A DNA stretch of 64,000 nt from Novibacillus thermophilus (lineage in GTDB: Bacteria; Bacillota; Bacilli; Thermoactinomycetales; Novibacillaceae): the NCBI RefSeq assembly GCF_002005165.1, contig NZ_CP019699.1:1364001-1428000 (forward strand). The letters run 5' to 3'. The position numbers and the translations under genes were made by a program. Of the stretch, positions 20,490 through 31,141 are shown piece by piece. A model generated the notes under the pieces. That model was given only the letters and a program-made list of their open reading frames with translations, did not search any database and was not told where the DNA came from. Numbering within the stretch: position 1 is the first letter of the stretch; each line of letters opens with the position of its first letter.

Positions 20490-21476
20490 TTGTTATACAT
20501 ACAAAACGACTCGACTGATCCCCGCTACAACTTGGCTTTGGAAGAGTACGTGTTCAAACACTTAAAGTTTGAAGAAGACTTTATCATGTTGTGGCAAAAC
20601 GAACCGTCGGTCATTGTCGGGAAAAACCAAAACACCGTCGAAGAGATCAACGTGGATTACGTGGAACAGCACGGCATTCACGTCGTTCGTCGGAGCACGG
20701 GAGGCGGTGCCGTTTACCACGACTTGGGCAATTTAAACTACACGTTTATTACGAAAGCAGACGGTACCGGCATTGATTTCCGCAAGTTTACCCAGCCCGT
20801 CATCCGCGTGTTGAACAGTCTCGGCGTACCGGCTGAATTTAACAGTCGCAACGACATCGCCATTCGGGGGAAGAAGTTTTCCGGCAATGCACAGCGAGTG
20901 TACAAAAACAGAGTATTGCACCACGGAACGATTATGTTTAACAGCAAACTGGAAGACGTGCACAACGTGTTGAAGGTAAAGGCGGAAAAGTTCAAGTCCA
21001 AAAGCGTCAAGTCCGTGCGGAGCCGAGTGACGAACATTAGCGACTATTTGCCTGAGCCGATTACGATTGACGAATTTAAGAAGTTGTTGCTCGAGCGCTT
21101 GTTTCTTGAGCAGGACAGTCCGAAGCGCGAATACTTGCTGACGGAAGAAGACCAGGCTGAGATTCGCAAGATGATGGAGGAAAAATACGCGAATTGGGAG
21201 TGGAATTACGGATATTCGCCAAAGTTCAACTACGAGAAGACGGACCGTTTTGACGGGGGAACCCTTCAGGTGCGCTTGAATGTCGTGAAGGGCATCATAG
21301 AAGAGTGTAAAATTTACGGGGATTTTTTTGGAGTTGAAGATGTACAAGATGTGGAAAACCGGTTAAAAGGTGTACGTTATGACAGGGCGGCGATTCAGGA
21401 GGCGCTGCAGGGCGTCGACCTTGATCCTTATTTTGGTGGGATCACGCGCGACGAATTGTTGAGCTGCTTTTTTTGA
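20490..21476 (+). CDS. lplJ: Lipoate-protein ligase, LplJ type
   Basis: Activates free lipoate with ATP and attaches it to lipoyl domains of 2-oxoacid dehydrogenases and GcvH. It is 328 residues from TTG 20490, which follows AGGAAAGGA by 10 bases and gives MLYIQND, like the start of B. subtilis LplJ. A GTG at 20481 is only a base or two from that site and is less likely. Signature regions: the lipoyl-AMP binding RRSTGGGAVYHDLGNLNYTF near residue 70 and the lysine region SGNAQRVYKNRVLHHGTIMF near 135. A C-terminal accessory domain (NWEWNYGYSPKFNY) follows. It lies between the ATPase and yloC genes, where B. subtilis has no such gene. A short inverted repeat TTCTAT/ATAGAA lies about 70 bases upstream. 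Confidence 0.92.
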   Translation: MLYIQNDSTDPRYNLALEEYVFKHLKFEEDFIMLWQNEPSVIVGKNQNTVEEINVDYVEQHGIHVVRRSTGGGAVYHDLGNLNYTFITKADGTGIDFRKFTQPVIRVLNSLGVPAEFNSRNDIAIRGKKFSGNAQRVYKNRVLHHGTIMFNSKLEDVHNVLKVKAEKFKSKSVKSVRSRVTNISDYLPEPITIDEFKKLLLERLFLEQDSPKREYLLTEEDQAEIRKMMEEKYANWEWNYGYSPKFNYEKTDRFDGGTLQVRLNVVKGIIEECKIYGDFFGVEDVQDVENRLKGVRYDRAAIQEALQGVDLDPYFGGITRDELLSCFF

Positions 21477-21585
21477 CCTTGAGAACTGTCCGACGGCGAG
21501 AACGGGAGAAAATAGGCGAAATTGAGCGTTTACCCTTGTAAGTCGGCGATTATTCCAGTAAAATAAAGTAACGGAAGTGATCGGC

Positions 21586-22464
21586 GTGGTAAGAAGCATG
21601 ACCGGATACGGTCGAAGCGAGTGCGTGGTTAACGGCACGCTGTTTCGTGTGGAAATCCGATCGGTCAACCACCGCTACTTAGACGTCGTGGTCCGCATGC
21701 CGCGAGAATTTTTGCTATTGGAAGAGAAGATAAAAAAGGAAGTACAGTCGACCTTCACTCGCGGTCGGTTGGATGTGTTTGTGACGATCGACGCTGGCGG
21801 AGGAGGGAGACGCCAAGCGGAGATTGACTGGGGGTTGGCGGAGCAAGTGATCCGGTCAGTCCGTGCGTTGAAGGAGCGTTTTGGGTTGGTCGGCGAACCG
21901 AGCGTATCCGATGTCGTTCACATCCCGGACGTATTGGCTGTACAAGAGGTCGAGGAGAATGTTGAAGAGTGGGAAGAGCCGCTCTTACGCGTTGTCCGAG
22001 AGGCGAGTGCTGCACTGTTGGAAATGCGTCAGTCGGAAGGGGCTGAGTTGACAAAGGATGTACTAAAACGTCTAGAACGCATTCAACTGCTGGTGGCGTC
22101 CATACGCGAACAGGCACCCAAAGTTGTGGAAGATTACCGGGAGCGCATCGCGGCGCGGGCGCGCGAATACGTACAAGACCTTGACATCGACGAAGGCCGC
22201 CTGTTGACAGAAGTGGTGTTGTACGCGGACAGGTCCAACATTGAAGAGGAATTGACGCGTTTGGACAGTCACTGCAAACAATTTGAACACATCCTGTCTC
22301 AAGATTCACCTAATGGACGAAAGTTAGACTTTCTCGTTCAGGAAATGAACCGTGAAACGAATACAGTCGGGTCAAAGGCGAATGACCTTGTGATCAGCCA
22401 GGCAGTCGTGGAAATAAAGAGCGAACTGGAGAAAATTCGTGAACAAGTACAAAACTTCGAGTAG
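21586..22464 (+). CDS. yloC: YicC/YloC family endoribonuclease
   Basis: Member of the YicC family, shown in other bacteria to be a hexameric endoribonuclease that clamps RNA. I start at GTG 21586, giving the family N-terminus MVRSMTGYGR, 8 bases after GGAAG. The N-terminal domain contains RSVNHRYLDVVVRMP. The conserved C-terminal DUF1732 has SNIEEELTRLDSHCKQF and DFLVQEMNRETNTVGSKAND. It is 292 residues, the normal length. It heads the yloC-remA-gmk-rpoZ block, whose order is kept across Bacillales. Confidence 0.9.
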   Translation: MVRSMTGYGRSECVVNGTLFRVEIRSVNHRYLDVVVRMPREFLLLEEKIKKEVQSTFTRGRLDVFVTIDAGGGGRRQAEIDWGLAEQVIRSVRALKERFGLVGEPSVSDVVHIPDVLAVQEVEENVEEWEEPLLRVVREASAALLEMRQSEGAELTKDVLKRLERIQLLVASIREQAPKVVEDYRERIAARAREYVQDLDIDEGRLLTEVVLYADRSNIEEELTRLDSHCKQFEHILSQDSPNGRKLDFLVQEMNRETNTVGSKANDLVISQAVVEIKSELEKIREQVQNFE

Positions 22465-22526
22465 ACGGGGTTTAAGACGTCCTTTACAGGAGAACATGAG
22501 GACAAAGATGCAGAGGAGGTTCGGGA

Positions 22527-22793
22527 ATGGGGATACGCCTGATTAACATCGGGTTCGGCAACATCGTTTCGGCCAACCGAATCGTGTCGATTGTCAGTCC
22601 AGAATCAGCTCCGATCAAACGCATTATTCAAGAGACGCGTGACAGGGGAACACTCATCGACGCAACGTACGGCAGACGGACACGCGCGGTCATCATCACG
22701 GACAGCGACCACGTCATCTTGTCAGCCGTGCAACCCGAAACGGTAGCTCAGCGTCTGTCGAGCAAAGATCAGCCAGAAGAAACAGATGAATAG
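22527..22793 (+). CDS. remA: Extracellular matrix regulator RemA
   Basis: Small DNA-binding protein of 88 residues that activates biofilm matrix and osmoprotection genes in B. subtilis (formerly YlzA). The family N-terminus [20 protein letters not shown] is clear, followed by [20 protein letters not shown] and [21 protein letters not shown] strong GAGGAGG site precedes ATG 22527. It sits between yloC and gmk, as in B. subtilis. Confidence 0.95.
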   Translation: MGIRLINIGFGNIVSANRIVSIVSPESAPIKRIIQETRDRGTLIDATYGRRTRAVIITDSDHVILSAVQPETVAQRLSSKDQPEETDE

Positions 22794-23398
<605 letters not shown>

Positions 23399-23546
23399 AA
23401 AAATGTCCCGCGCAGTGGGAGACGTCTCGCGAAGAGGCAGAGGGGGATGGCCCAAAACAGCTTCCAAGTTCTGTGACTTCCAACGGTCGCTTTTTCTCGA
23501 AGCGGCACTTCAAAAAACAACGAGCGAACGAGGGGGATCTATCGAC

Positions 23547-23765
23547 ATGATGCTACATCCGCCAATTGACAAACTGATGGAACTGAAACATATCGACAGC
23601 AAGTACACGCTGGTCGTAGCCGCGGCGAAACGCGCGCGGCAACTGCAAGATGCACATTTAGCGAATAAGTCAGAAGCGGACAAATTCGTCCGCGCGGCTC
23701 TCGAAGAAATCGTCCAGAACAAAATTAAAATTGTGACCCAAGGGGAGCAGCCAGACAAGTCCTAA
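23547..23765 (+). CDS. rpoZ: RNA polymerase omega subunit
   Basis: Omega chaperones the beta' subunit during RNA polymerase assembly. It is 72 residues from ATG 23547, 8 bases after AGGGGGAT. The hallmark DSKYTLVVAAAKRARQL is present, followed by KFVRAALEEIV. The open frame extends upstream to 23382 within the end of gmk, but that part is not omega. A terminator follows 4 bases after the stop. Confidence 0.95.
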   Translation: MMLHPPIDKLMELKHIDSKYTLVVAAAKRARQLQDAHLANKSEADKFVRAALEEIVQNKIKIVTQGEQPDKS

Positions 23766-23769
23766 GAGT

Positions 23770-23797
23770 ATAACAACCGGAAAGGTTGTTATTTTTT
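23770..23797 (+). terminator. Intrinsic terminator after rpoZ
   Basis: ATAACAACC (23770-23778), loop GGAAA, GGTTGTTAT (23784-23792), perfect 9-bp stem, followed by TTTTT. It closes the yloC-rpoZ transcript. A second small hairpin GGCCTA/TAGGCC lies just before coaBC at about 23813-23830. Confidence 0.9.
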
Positions 23798-23843
23798 CAC
23801 GTTTAGATATGTGGCCTATCGGGGTAGGCCTGGAGGGTGAAAT

Positions 23844-25037
23844 ATGAGGGGAAAACGCATCGTTTTAGGAGTCACAGGCGGCATTGCGGCGTATAAAGCG
23901 GCGTCTATTTGCAGTCAATTGAGCCAACAGGGAGCTGACGTTCGCGTGATCATGACACAGGCGGCGACCCAATTTGTCACCAAGATGACATTTCAAGCGC
24001 TGTCCCGCCATGAGGTGTACAGTGACGTGTTTGACGAACACGATCCGTCCGTCATTGCTCACATCGACTTAGCCGATCATGCCGACCTCTTCGTCGTTGC
24101 ACCGGCGACGGCCCACACCATTGCCAAACTGGCTTACGGACTTGCAGACGACATGCTCACGTCGGCCATGTTGGCCACACGGGCTCCGGTCGTCATAGCC
24201 CCGGCGATGAATGTCCACATGTACCAGCACCCCACTGTTCAGAAAAATATCGAAACGTTGAAAGCGCGGGGGTACCGCTTTGTAGAGCCTGGCGAAGGTC
24301 AACTTGCCTGCGGCTATGTCGGCAAAGGACGCATGGCGGAGCCGGAAGTGATCGTGGATGTTGCCCGTGACGTACTGATGAGAGAAAAGGACTTGCACGG
24401 CGTGCGCCTGTTGGTGACGGGCGGACCGACGGTGGAGCCCATCGATCCGGTGCGCTATGTGACGAACCGCTCTTCGGGCAAGATGGGTTATGCGATTGCT
24501 GAAGCGGCGGTTAGGCGGGGAGCGGACGTGACGCTCGTGAGCGGGCCGACCCATTTGGACCCTCCTGCCGGGGTGACGACCGTACAGGTGACGTCAGCGG
24601 AGGAAATGTACCGAGAAGTGTTAGACCGGTTTGAGGCACACGATATCGTCATCAAAGCTGCAGCTGTGGCCGACTACCGCCCGGCACACTACGCAGGGCA
24701 CAAAATGAAAAAAAACGACAGCTCTCTCGTCCTCGAGTTCGTGCGGACGCCGGACATATTGGCCGAGCTCGGCAAGCGCAAAAGTGACCAGTTTCTCGTC
24801 GGCTTCGCCGCAGAGACAAACGACGTGGAGCAGCACGCGATCCACAAGCTCAAACAGAAGAACTTGGACTTGATCGTGGCGAACGACGTTTCAAAACCGG
24901 GGGCCGGGTTTGACGTCGACACGAACGTGGTGTCCATCTACAGCCGGGACGGGCTCGTGAAGGAATTGCCCAAGATGGACAAGCGGGCGGTGGCTGACGC
25001 TCTTCTCGATGAAATTAAGGGTATCCGTGATGGGTAA
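23844..25037 (+). CDS. coaBC: Bifunctional phosphopantothenoylcysteine decarboxylase / phosphopantothenate-cysteine ligase
   Basis: Carries out two steps of coenzyme A synthesis: CTP-dependent joining of cysteine to 4'-phosphopantothenate, then decarboxylation to 4'-phosphopantetheine. It is 397 residues. The N-terminal flavin domain CoaC has VTGGIAAYKAASICSQL, the catalytic AMNVHMYQHP (P-A-S/M-N-x-x-M) and the substrate loop GQLACGYVGKGRMAEP. The C-terminal CoaB domain begins LVTGGPTVEPIDPVRYVTNR near residue 190. The stop overlaps the priA start by 8 bases. Confidence 0.95.
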   Translation: MRGKRIVLGVTGGIAAYKAASICSQLSQQGADVRVIMTQAATQFVTKMTFQALSRHEVYSDVFDEHDPSVIAHIDLADHADLFVVAPATAHTIAKLAYGLADDMLTSAMLATRAPVVIAPAMNVHMYQHPTVQKNIETLKARGYRFVEPGEGQLACGYVGKGRMAEPEVIVDVARDVLMREKDLHGVRLLVTGGPTVEPIDPVRYVTNRSSGKMGYAIAEAAVRRGADVTLVSGPTHLDPPAGVTTVQVTSAEEMYREVLDRFEAHDIVIKAAAVADYRPAHYAGHKMKKNDSSLVLEFVRTPDILAELGKRKSDQFLVGFAAETNDVEQHAIHKLKQKNLDLIVANDVSKPGAGFDVDTNVVSIYSRDGLVKELPKMDKRAVADALLDEIKGIRDG

Positions 25038-27477
25038 GCATTTGAAATTTGCATCTGTCGTCGTCGATGTACCGTCAAGAGGGACAGATCGCCCGTTTGA
25101 CTACGAGATCCCGGAGGAGCTGGCAGATCAAGTCGAAGTCGGGTGCCGCGTCCACGTTCCATTCGGGTCCCGCATTGTCCAAGGGTATGTCGTCTCCTTG
25201 CGCCCACAACCTGAGGTGGCCAACGTGCGCCCCATCCGGGAGGTCATTGACCTTTTGCCGCCGCTGAACGAAGAGCTGGTCAAGCTGGCGGAATGGATGA
25301 GCAAGTACTACTTTTCTACGCGGTTAGCAGCCCTTGAAGTCATGATCCCTTCAGCGCTCAGGGCCCGTTACGACAAAATCTTAATTCCCGGCAGCAATGT
25401 GGTAGAAGAAGGTGCCTATTTGCTCGGGGAAGCGGAACGGCAGTTGATGGAAGCCGTTCAGCGTGCGAGAACCGGATTGTCGCTCAAGAAGGCAGAAGCG
25501 ATAGAAGGTGTGACGCGTTCCCTCATCCGCAAACTGATCAGAGAGAAACGGTTGGACGTGGTGGAGCGTGTACGGGACAAGGTGGCGCCAAAGAAGGTGA
25601 CGTGGGTAAAACCGGCTGAATCCGTACCGTTAGATGAACAGATGTCCCGCATACCGGCAAACGCGCACAAACAGCGAGCGATTGTTCAGTATTTTGTGAA
25701 GCACCCAGAGCCCGTCATGCTTTCCGAGCTTCTGACCGCCTTAAAGGCGACGCGGAGCAGTGTCATGCGCCTGGTCGAGGCAGGCATTTTGGTATGCGAA
25801 ATTCGGGAACAAATGCGCACCCCTTATCACCGCCGCGTCGTTCAGGATCAGCCGCTTCCCTTGACCGAAGAGCAAGACGCAGCACTTCAAGCGATTGTGA
25901 CCCGGTTGGAGTCGCGGGAAGCCCACACGCTTTTGTTGCACGGCGTGACCGGGAGCGGCAAAACGGAAGTGTATTTGCAGGCCATTGACGCGTCACTTGC
26001 CCAAGGACGGGAGGCGATTGTACTCGTGCCGGAAATTTCCCTGACGCCGCAAATGGTTGAACGTTTCAAAGCGCGTTTCGGCGAACGGGTAGCTGTCATG
26101 CACAGCGGCCTGTCTCAAGGCGAACGGTATGACGAGTGGCGCAAAGTGGTGAACGGTGCGGTCCAAGTCGTCATCGGTGCCCGTTCGGCTGTTTTTGCCC
26201 CTTTTCGTAACCTCGGGCTGATCATTGTCGACGAAGAACATGAATCGTCTTACAAACAAGACGAGACCCCGCGCTACCACGCCCGCGACGTGGCTGTAAA
26301 GCGGGCGGCACACTTCGGAGCCGTCACCGTCCTGGGGAGTGCGACTCCTTCCGTCGAGTCCTACTACCGTGCCAAAACTGGCAAGATGGTGTATTTGCCG
26401 CTAAAGCAGAGGGTGCAGGGGAGACCGTTTCCCGACATCCACATTGTCGACATGCGCCATGAACTTGACGCAGGCAACCGTTCCATGTTCAGCCGCAAAC
26501 TGACCGAGGCCTTGACTGCGTGCGTGGAGCGAGGGGAGCAAGCGGTTCTGTTTTTAAACAGGCGCGGGTACTCGACTTTCGTTCTCTGCCGCCAGTGCGG
26601 AGCCAACGTTGAGTGTCCCCACTGTGATATTTCGCTGACGTACCACAGGGTGAATCGCACGTTGCGTTGCCATTACTGTGGATTCGCTCAAGCAGTGCCA
26701 GACCAGTGTCCCCACTGCGGGAGTGATCACATACGCTACTTCGGTGCCGGAACGCAAAAAGTCGAACAGGAACTGGCTAAGCGCTTTCCGGGATTGCGCA
26801 TTATCCGCATGGACGTGGACACGACAGGGAGGAAGGGAGCCCATGAAAAACTGTTGACCGCGTTTCGGGAGAAAAAAGCGGACGTTCTCTTGGGTACCCA
26901 AATGATCGCCAAAGGGCTGGACTTTCCAGATGTGACGTTGGTAGGCGTGATTGCAGCCGACACGGTGTTGAATCTGCCGGACTTTCGCGCTGCAGAAAGA
27001 ACGTTCCAATTGCTGACGCAAGTCGGGGGGAGAGCCGGACGCCACGCTCGCCCCGGCCGCGTCGTCATTCAAACGTACAACCCGGAACACTACAGCATCG
27101 AGATGGCAGCGAACTACGCAGCAACGGCTTTTTACCGGAAAGAGTGTCAGGCGAGAATGAAAAAACACTACCCGCCTTTTTGTTCCCTCATCGCGATAAA
27201 GTTCAGTCATCCCGATCAAGCCACAGTGATGAAAGCGAGTCAGCGCATAACGGACGCGTTAAAACAGTATTTGCCCCGAGAGGCGGAAGTGCTCGGACCC
27301 GTCAGGGCCCCTGTTTTTCGGGCGAGAGATAGATATCGGATGCAAACCATGATAAAATACAAAGGCGGTAAAGACCTTTCCGCCGCCATTAACAGGGCCC
27401 GGGAAACGGCTGAGGCTAGTTTTCCGGCTGGCGACTTAAGAATAGTGATTGATCGTGATCCGTACGTGTTGTTATAA
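25030..27477 (+). CDS. priA: Primosomal replication restart helicase PriA
   Basis: 3'-to-5' helicase that recognises stalled forks and reloads the replicative helicase. I use ATG 25030, inside the end of coaBC, giving 815 residues; the frame also has an ATG at 25009. Order of domains: 3'-DNA-binding domain (residues 1-110), winged helix, helicase lobe 1 with Walker A GVTGSGKTEVYLQA and DEEH box, then the zinc module with paired cysteines (CRQCGANVECPHC, CHYCGFAQAVPDQCPHC), then lobe 2 with VGGRAGRHARPGRVVIQTY. It is followed closely by def. Confidence 0.95.
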   Translation: MGKHLKFASVVVDVPSRGTDRPFDYEIPEELADQVEVGCRVHVPFGSRIVQGYVVSLRPQPEVANVRPIREVIDLLPPLNEELVKLAEWMSKYYFSTRLAALEVMIPSALRARYDKILIPGSNVVEEGAYLLGEAERQLMEAVQRARTGLSLKKAEAIEGVTRSLIRKLIREKRLDVVERVRDKVAPKKVTWVKPAESVPLDEQMSRIPANAHKQRAIVQYFVKHPEPVMLSELLTALKATRSSVMRLVEAGILVCEIREQMRTPYHRRVVQDQPLPLTEEQDAALQAIVTRLESREAHTLLLHGVTGSGKTEVYLQAIDASLAQGREAIVLVPEISLTPQMVERFKARFGERVAVMHSGLSQGERYDEWRKVVNGAVQVVIGARSAVFAPFRNLGLIIVDEEHESSYKQDETPRYHARDVAVKRAAHFGAVTVLGSATPSVESYYRAKTGKMVYLPLKQRVQGRPFPDIHIVDMRHELDAGNRSMFSRKLTEALTACVERGEQAVLFLNRRGYSTFVLCRQCGANVECPHCDISLTYHRVNRTLRCHYCGFAQAVPDQCPHCGSDHIRYFGAGTQKVEQELAKRFPGLRIIRMDVDTTGRKGAHEKLLTAFREKKADVLLGTQMIAKGLDFPDVTLVGVIAADTVLNLPDFRAAERTFQLLTQVGGRAGRHARPGRVVIQTYNPEHYSIEMAANYAATAFYRKECQARMKKHYPPFCSLIAIKFSHPDQATVMKASQRITDALKQYLPREAEVLGPVRAPVFRARDRYRMQTMIKYKGGKDLSAAINRARETAEASFPAGDLRIVIDRDPYVLL

Positions 27478-27497
27478 GAAGCAAGGGGGGACTGCAA

Positions 27498-27971
27498 ATG
27501 GCCGTGCGTGCGATTGTGAAACATCCGGATCCCATCCTGCGGGAGAAAGCCGTGAAAGTGACGAAATTCAATGCCAATTTGCATAAACTGTTGGACGATA
27601 TGGCAGAAACCATGTACGAAACTGGCAACGGTGTCGGGTTGGCCGCACCGCAAATCGGCGTCTCTAAAAGGGTTGTCGTCATCGATGTAGGTGACGGGTT
27701 AATCGAGCTCGTCAACCCGGAAATTGTGGAGACAAAAGGGGAACAAATTGGTCCGGAAGGGTGCTTGAGTATTCCAAACGTAGTGGGGGAAGTGAAGCGA
27801 GCCAACTACTGTAGAGTCAAAGCCCAGGACCGCAACGGAAACCCCGTGGAATACGAGGGTGAAGCGTTTCTCGCTCGCGCTTTACAACATGAGGTGGATC
27901 ATCTGAACGGCGTTCTCTTCATTGACATTGCGGAACGGTTTCTCGACCCGGAGGAGACAGAAAAGTCATGA
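27498..27971 (+). CDS. def: Peptide deformylase
   Basis: Metallo-enzyme removing formyl from the N-terminal methionine of new proteins. It is 157 residues. All three motifs are intact: [12 protein letters not shown] (43-54), EGCLSIP with metal ligand C89, and HEVDH (131-135). GAGGGG-type site (AAGGGGGGAC) precedes ATG 27498. Its last 4 bases overlap the fmt start (ATGA), tying deformylase production to the formyltransferase. Confidence 0.96.
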   Translation: MAVRAIVKHPDPILREKAVKVTKFNANLHKLLDDMAETMYETGNGVGLAAPQIGVSKRVVVIDVGDGLIELVNPEIVETKGEQIGPEGCLSIPNVVGEVKRANYCRVKAQDRNGNPVEYEGEAFLARALQHEVDHLNGVLFIDIAERFLDPEETEKS

Positions 27972-28924
27972 CTGTGAAGGTCGTATTTATGGGCACCCCG
28001 GATTTCGCGGTGCCTTCTTTACACGCGTTAGTCGATTTAGGTTACACGATTCAGTGCGTGGTGACACAGCCGGATCGCCCGAAAGGAAGAGAGCGGAAGA
28101 TAACGCCGCCGCCTGTCAAAGTGGCAGCCGAGTCCCTCGGATTGCCCGTGTGGCAACCTGACAAAATCTCACGAAACGAGGCCGTGAAAAAATTACTGTC
28201 GTTAAAACCCGATGTGATTGTCACAGCCGCCTTTGGCCAAATCTTGCCCAAAGCTGTTCTCGATGCGCCGCGGCACGGCTGCATCAATGTTCACGCGTCA
28301 CTGTTGCCCAAGTACAGGGGGGGGGCACCGATCCATCGGGCGATCATGGAAGGGGAGACAGAAACCGGCGTAACGTTAATGTACATGGTCGAGCAACTGG
28401 ACGCCGGAGACATTCTCACGCAGTGCAAAGTTCCCATTGACAAAGAGGATACGGTTGGCACGTTGCACGACAAACTGAGTCAGGCAGGCGCCGATTTGCT
28501 GCGAAATTCTTTACCGTCGATTTTAAACGGAGAGATCGAGCCGAAAGCCCAGGACGAACGCCTCGCCACTTATGCGCCGACAATTAAGCGCGAAGACGAA
28601 CGCATCGACTGGGAGATGTCGGCTGAGGCCATCCATAACCACGTACGCGGGTTAAATCCTTGGCCGGTTGCTTTTACGACGTGCGGAGGAAAACTTTTAA
28701 AAGTCTGGCGCACGGAAGTGGTGAACACTCGGGCGACAGCCGCCCCTCCTGGCAGTGTGACGCGCGTGGCCAACGGCGATTTAACAGTTGCGACGGGGAA
28801 AGGGGAGCTGAGGCTTTTAGAAGTGCAGCCGGCTGGAAAAAAACGTATGGACGTGGCTCAATTTTTGCGCGGGAACGCTTTGCAGCCCGGGACCCGCTTG
28901 GGAGACGCCCATGAACGGTCGTAA
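27968..28924 (+). CDS. fmt: Methionyl-tRNA formyltransferase
   Basis: Formylates Met-tRNAfMet with 10-formyl-tetrahydrofolate for translation initiation. It is 318 residues. Seen: the N-terminal [17 protein letters not shown], the catalytic N/H/D region [20 protein letters not shown], and a C-terminal tRNA-binding domain from about residue 205 ([10 protein letters not shown]). It overlaps def by 4 bases and rsmB by 14 bases. Confidence 0.96.
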   Translation: MTVKVVFMGTPDFAVPSLHALVDLGYTIQCVVTQPDRPKGRERKITPPPVKVAAESLGLPVWQPDKISRNEAVKKLLSLKPDVIVTAAFGQILPKAVLDAPRHGCINVHASLLPKYRGGAPIHRAIMEGETETGVTLMYMVEQLDAGDILTQCKVPIDKEDTVGTLHDKLSQAGADLLRNSLPSILNGEIEPKAQDERLATYAPTIKREDERIDWEMSAEAIHNHVRGLNPWPVAFTTCGGKLLKVWRTEVVNTRATAAPPGSVTRVANGDLTVATGKGELRLLEVQPAGKKRMDVAQFLRGNALQPGTRLGDAHERS

Positions 28925-30263
28925 CGCGCGCGATGTCAGTTTGGAAGTCCTCACTCGAGTTGAGCGCAAAACGTCGTACAGCAACCTCGAACTGCATCAA
29001 GTGCTCAGCCGTTCCCAATTGTCCCCCGTCGATCGCAATCTAGTGACAGAATTGGTGTACGGAACAATCCAACGACGCAATACTCTCGATTGGATCTTGG
29101 CTCCGTTTACCCCCAGGAAGCTCGAATTGTGGGTGCGTCAACTGCTGCGGATGAGTGTCTACCAACTGAAGTATTTAGATAAAGTGCCTGCTCGCGCTGC
29201 CGTACACGAAGCCGTCGAAATTGCAAAACGGCGTGGACACCGGGGTGTCGCGTCTGTTGTGAATGCCGTCTTGCGAAATGTTTTGCGCCACCCTGACCGC
29301 TTGGGAACAATTTCGGAAACGGATCCTGTCAAAAAGCTGTCCCTTGAGTATTCACACCCCGAATGGCTGGTCAAACGATGGCTCGACATCTGGGATGTGC
29401 ACACTGTGAGGGCCATGTGCGACACAAACAACCGGGCCCCGTCTCACACTGTAAGGGTAAACCGTTTAAAATTGTCACGGGAAGAGCTAGCCACTCAGTT
29501 AGAGGCGGAAAACCCCCAGGTGAAGGTCCGCGAATCGGACATTTCAGCGTACGGTTTGATCGTAGAAAAGTTCGGCAACGTGGCCGACAGTGTTTTGTAC
29601 CGGGAAGGGACGTGCACGGTCCAAGATGAAAGTTCAATGCTCGTGGGAGAGATTCTGAAACCGGCACCCGGTTCGACCGTATTGGATATGTGTGCAGCAC
29701 CGGGAGGGAAGGCGACACACCTCGCGGAGTTGATGGATGACGAGGGAACGGTGGACGCATTCGATCTTTACAGACACAAAGTGGAACTCATCGAAGAACA
29801 AGTGAGACGGCTTGGCGTGCGCAGTGTGAGGGCGAGGCAGGCAGACGCCCGCCAGTTGCCCCGCCTTCTTTCTAAAAAGTACGACTACGTCCTCTTGGAT
29901 GCGCCGTGTTCCGGACTAGGGGTCATCCGCCGTAAGCCGGAGATAAAATGGCGCAGGTCATTAGAGGACGTCGGCGGTCTCGTGGCGCTTCAGCAGCAAC
30001 TGTTGGATGCCGCCGCCCAACTAGTTCAACCGGGTGGAGTGTTCGTTTACAGCACGTGTACGTTAGAACCGAAGGAAAACGAACAGCAAGTCGAGTGGTT
30101 CCTTAGACGATACCCCGCCTTTCAACCGGACGAATCTTTTGTTCGTACGTTACCGGTAGACGTACGGGAAAAAGCGTGGCTGGGTTCGGGAATGGTGCGC
30201 ATCTTGCCCCAGTACTTTTGCTCTGACGGTTTTTTTATCGCGCGGTTCACACATATGGCGTAA
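28911..30263 (+). CDS. rsmB: 16S rRNA (cytosine-967-C5)-methyltransferase RsmB
   Basis: SAM-dependent m5C methyltransferase of 16S rRNA. It is 450 residues, with an N-terminal NusB-like helical domain (about 1-140) and a methyltransferase core. The SAM site is [19 protein letters not shown]. The two cysteines of m5C enzymes are visible in [18 protein letters not shown] and [15 protein letters not shown]. In B. subtilis this gene (yloM) is followed by rlmN; here rlmN is missing and a promoter plus prpC come next. Confidence 0.95.
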   Translation: MNGRNARDVSLEVLTRVERKTSYSNLELHQVLSRSQLSPVDRNLVTELVYGTIQRRNTLDWILAPFTPRKLELWVRQLLRMSVYQLKYLDKVPARAAVHEAVEIAKRRGHRGVASVVNAVLRNVLRHPDRLGTISETDPVKKLSLEYSHPEWLVKRWLDIWDVHTVRAMCDTNNRAPSHTVRVNRLKLSREELATQLEAENPQVKVRESDISAYGLIVEKFGNVADSVLYREGTCTVQDESSMLVGEILKPAPGSTVLDMCAAPGGKATHLAELMDDEGTVDAFDLYRHKVELIEEQVRRLGVRSVRARQADARQLPRLLSKKYDYVLLDAPCSGLGVIRRKPEIKWRRSLEDVGGLVALQQQLLDAAAQLVQPGGVFVYSTCTLEPKENEQQVEWFLRRYPAFQPDESFVRTLPVDVREKAWLGSGMVRILPQYFCSDGFFIARFTHMA

Positions 30264-30274
30264 GAGATATCCGT

Positions 30275-30304
30275 TTGGACAGAAACTTTTGTGACTGATA
30301 TAAT
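30275..30304 (+). promoter_or_regulatory. SigA-type promoter of the prpC-prkC block
   Basis: TTGGAC (30275-30280), an 18-base spacer, then TATAAT (30299-30304). It lies in the gap between rsmB and prpC. Confidence 0.7.
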
Positions 30305-30361
30305 TTCAATGGCAAAGATGTCGCGAACGAGCGTGTTCAGGTGGTGAGAGAGGTGGCACAG

Positions 30362-31135
30362 GTGGAATGGGTATACAAGTCGGATGTGGGGCGGGTGCGT
30401 TCACACAACGAAGACAGCATGTTCATCCACGCCCCTGACGAGGAACTTGTCGCCGTTGTCGTGGCAGACGGGATGGGAGGCCACAAGGCGGGAGATGTAG
30501 CCAGTCAGTTAGCGGCGAAAGTGATGGAAGAACAGCTTGTCCAGATTAAGGCGGAACACACGCTGGACGAGTTGAAAACTTTTTTGATCGAGAGCGTGCA
30601 ACTGGCTAACGAGCGCATCCTGCAAAAATCACGCGAAAACGCGTCCATGTCTGGAATGGGGACGACACTAGTCGTGGCGATTATTAAAGGTCAGCACCTC
30701 TTAATCGGGAATATCGGCGACAGTCGAGCATATTTGATGAATGACGAAAAGTGTGAACAGTTAACACAAGACCACTCTTTCGTTAATGAACTGCTGCACA
30801 TGGGCGAAATTACGGAAAAAGAAGCGATGGCCCACCCTCAAAAAAACGTCATCGTGCGAGCTGTTGGCATTGACGATGAGGTCAAACCGGACGTCACGGT
30901 TCACACTTGGGCAGAAAATGATTACTTGCTCGTGTGCACTGATGGATTGACAGACATGGTGTCTGATGAAGAGATCCACTCTGTCATCAAAAAAGAGGAT
31001 CAGATGGAGCGAAAGGCAGATCAATTGATCCAGCTGGCTCTTGACGCAGGAGGGGTGGATAATATTTCCCTCGCACTCGTAAAACGAACTGGAATGTCCT
31101 CGTCTCGGACGGGGTCTGCACAGGAAGCGAGGTAG
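30362..31135 (+). CDS. prpC: PP2C-type serine/threonine protein phosphatase PrpC
   Basis: Manganese-dependent phosphatase that reverses PrkC phosphorylation. I use GTG 30362, which follows AGAGAGGTGG; the frame also allows GTG 30341, seven codons earlier. PP2C motifs are present: GRVRSHNEDS, VVADGMGGHKAGDVAS with metal-binding Asp, NIGDSRAYLM, ENDYLLVCTDGLTDMVSDEE, and GGVDNISLALV. At about 257 residues it matches the family. It ends 6 bases before prkC, the usual kinase/phosphatase pair. Confidence 0.95.
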   Translation: MEWVYKSDVGRVRSHNEDSMFIHAPDEELVAVVVADGMGGHKAGDVASQLAAKVMEEQLVQIKAEHTLDELKTFLIESVQLANERILQKSRENASMSGMGTTLVVAIIKGQHLLIGNIGDSRAYLMNDEKCEQLTQDHSFVNELLHMGEITEKEAMAHPQKNVIVRAVGIDDEVKPDVTVHTWAENDYLLVCTDGLTDMVSDEEIHSVIKKEDQMERKADQLIQLALDAGGVDNISLALVKRTGMSSSRTGSAQEAR

Positions 31136-31141
31136 CGCCGC

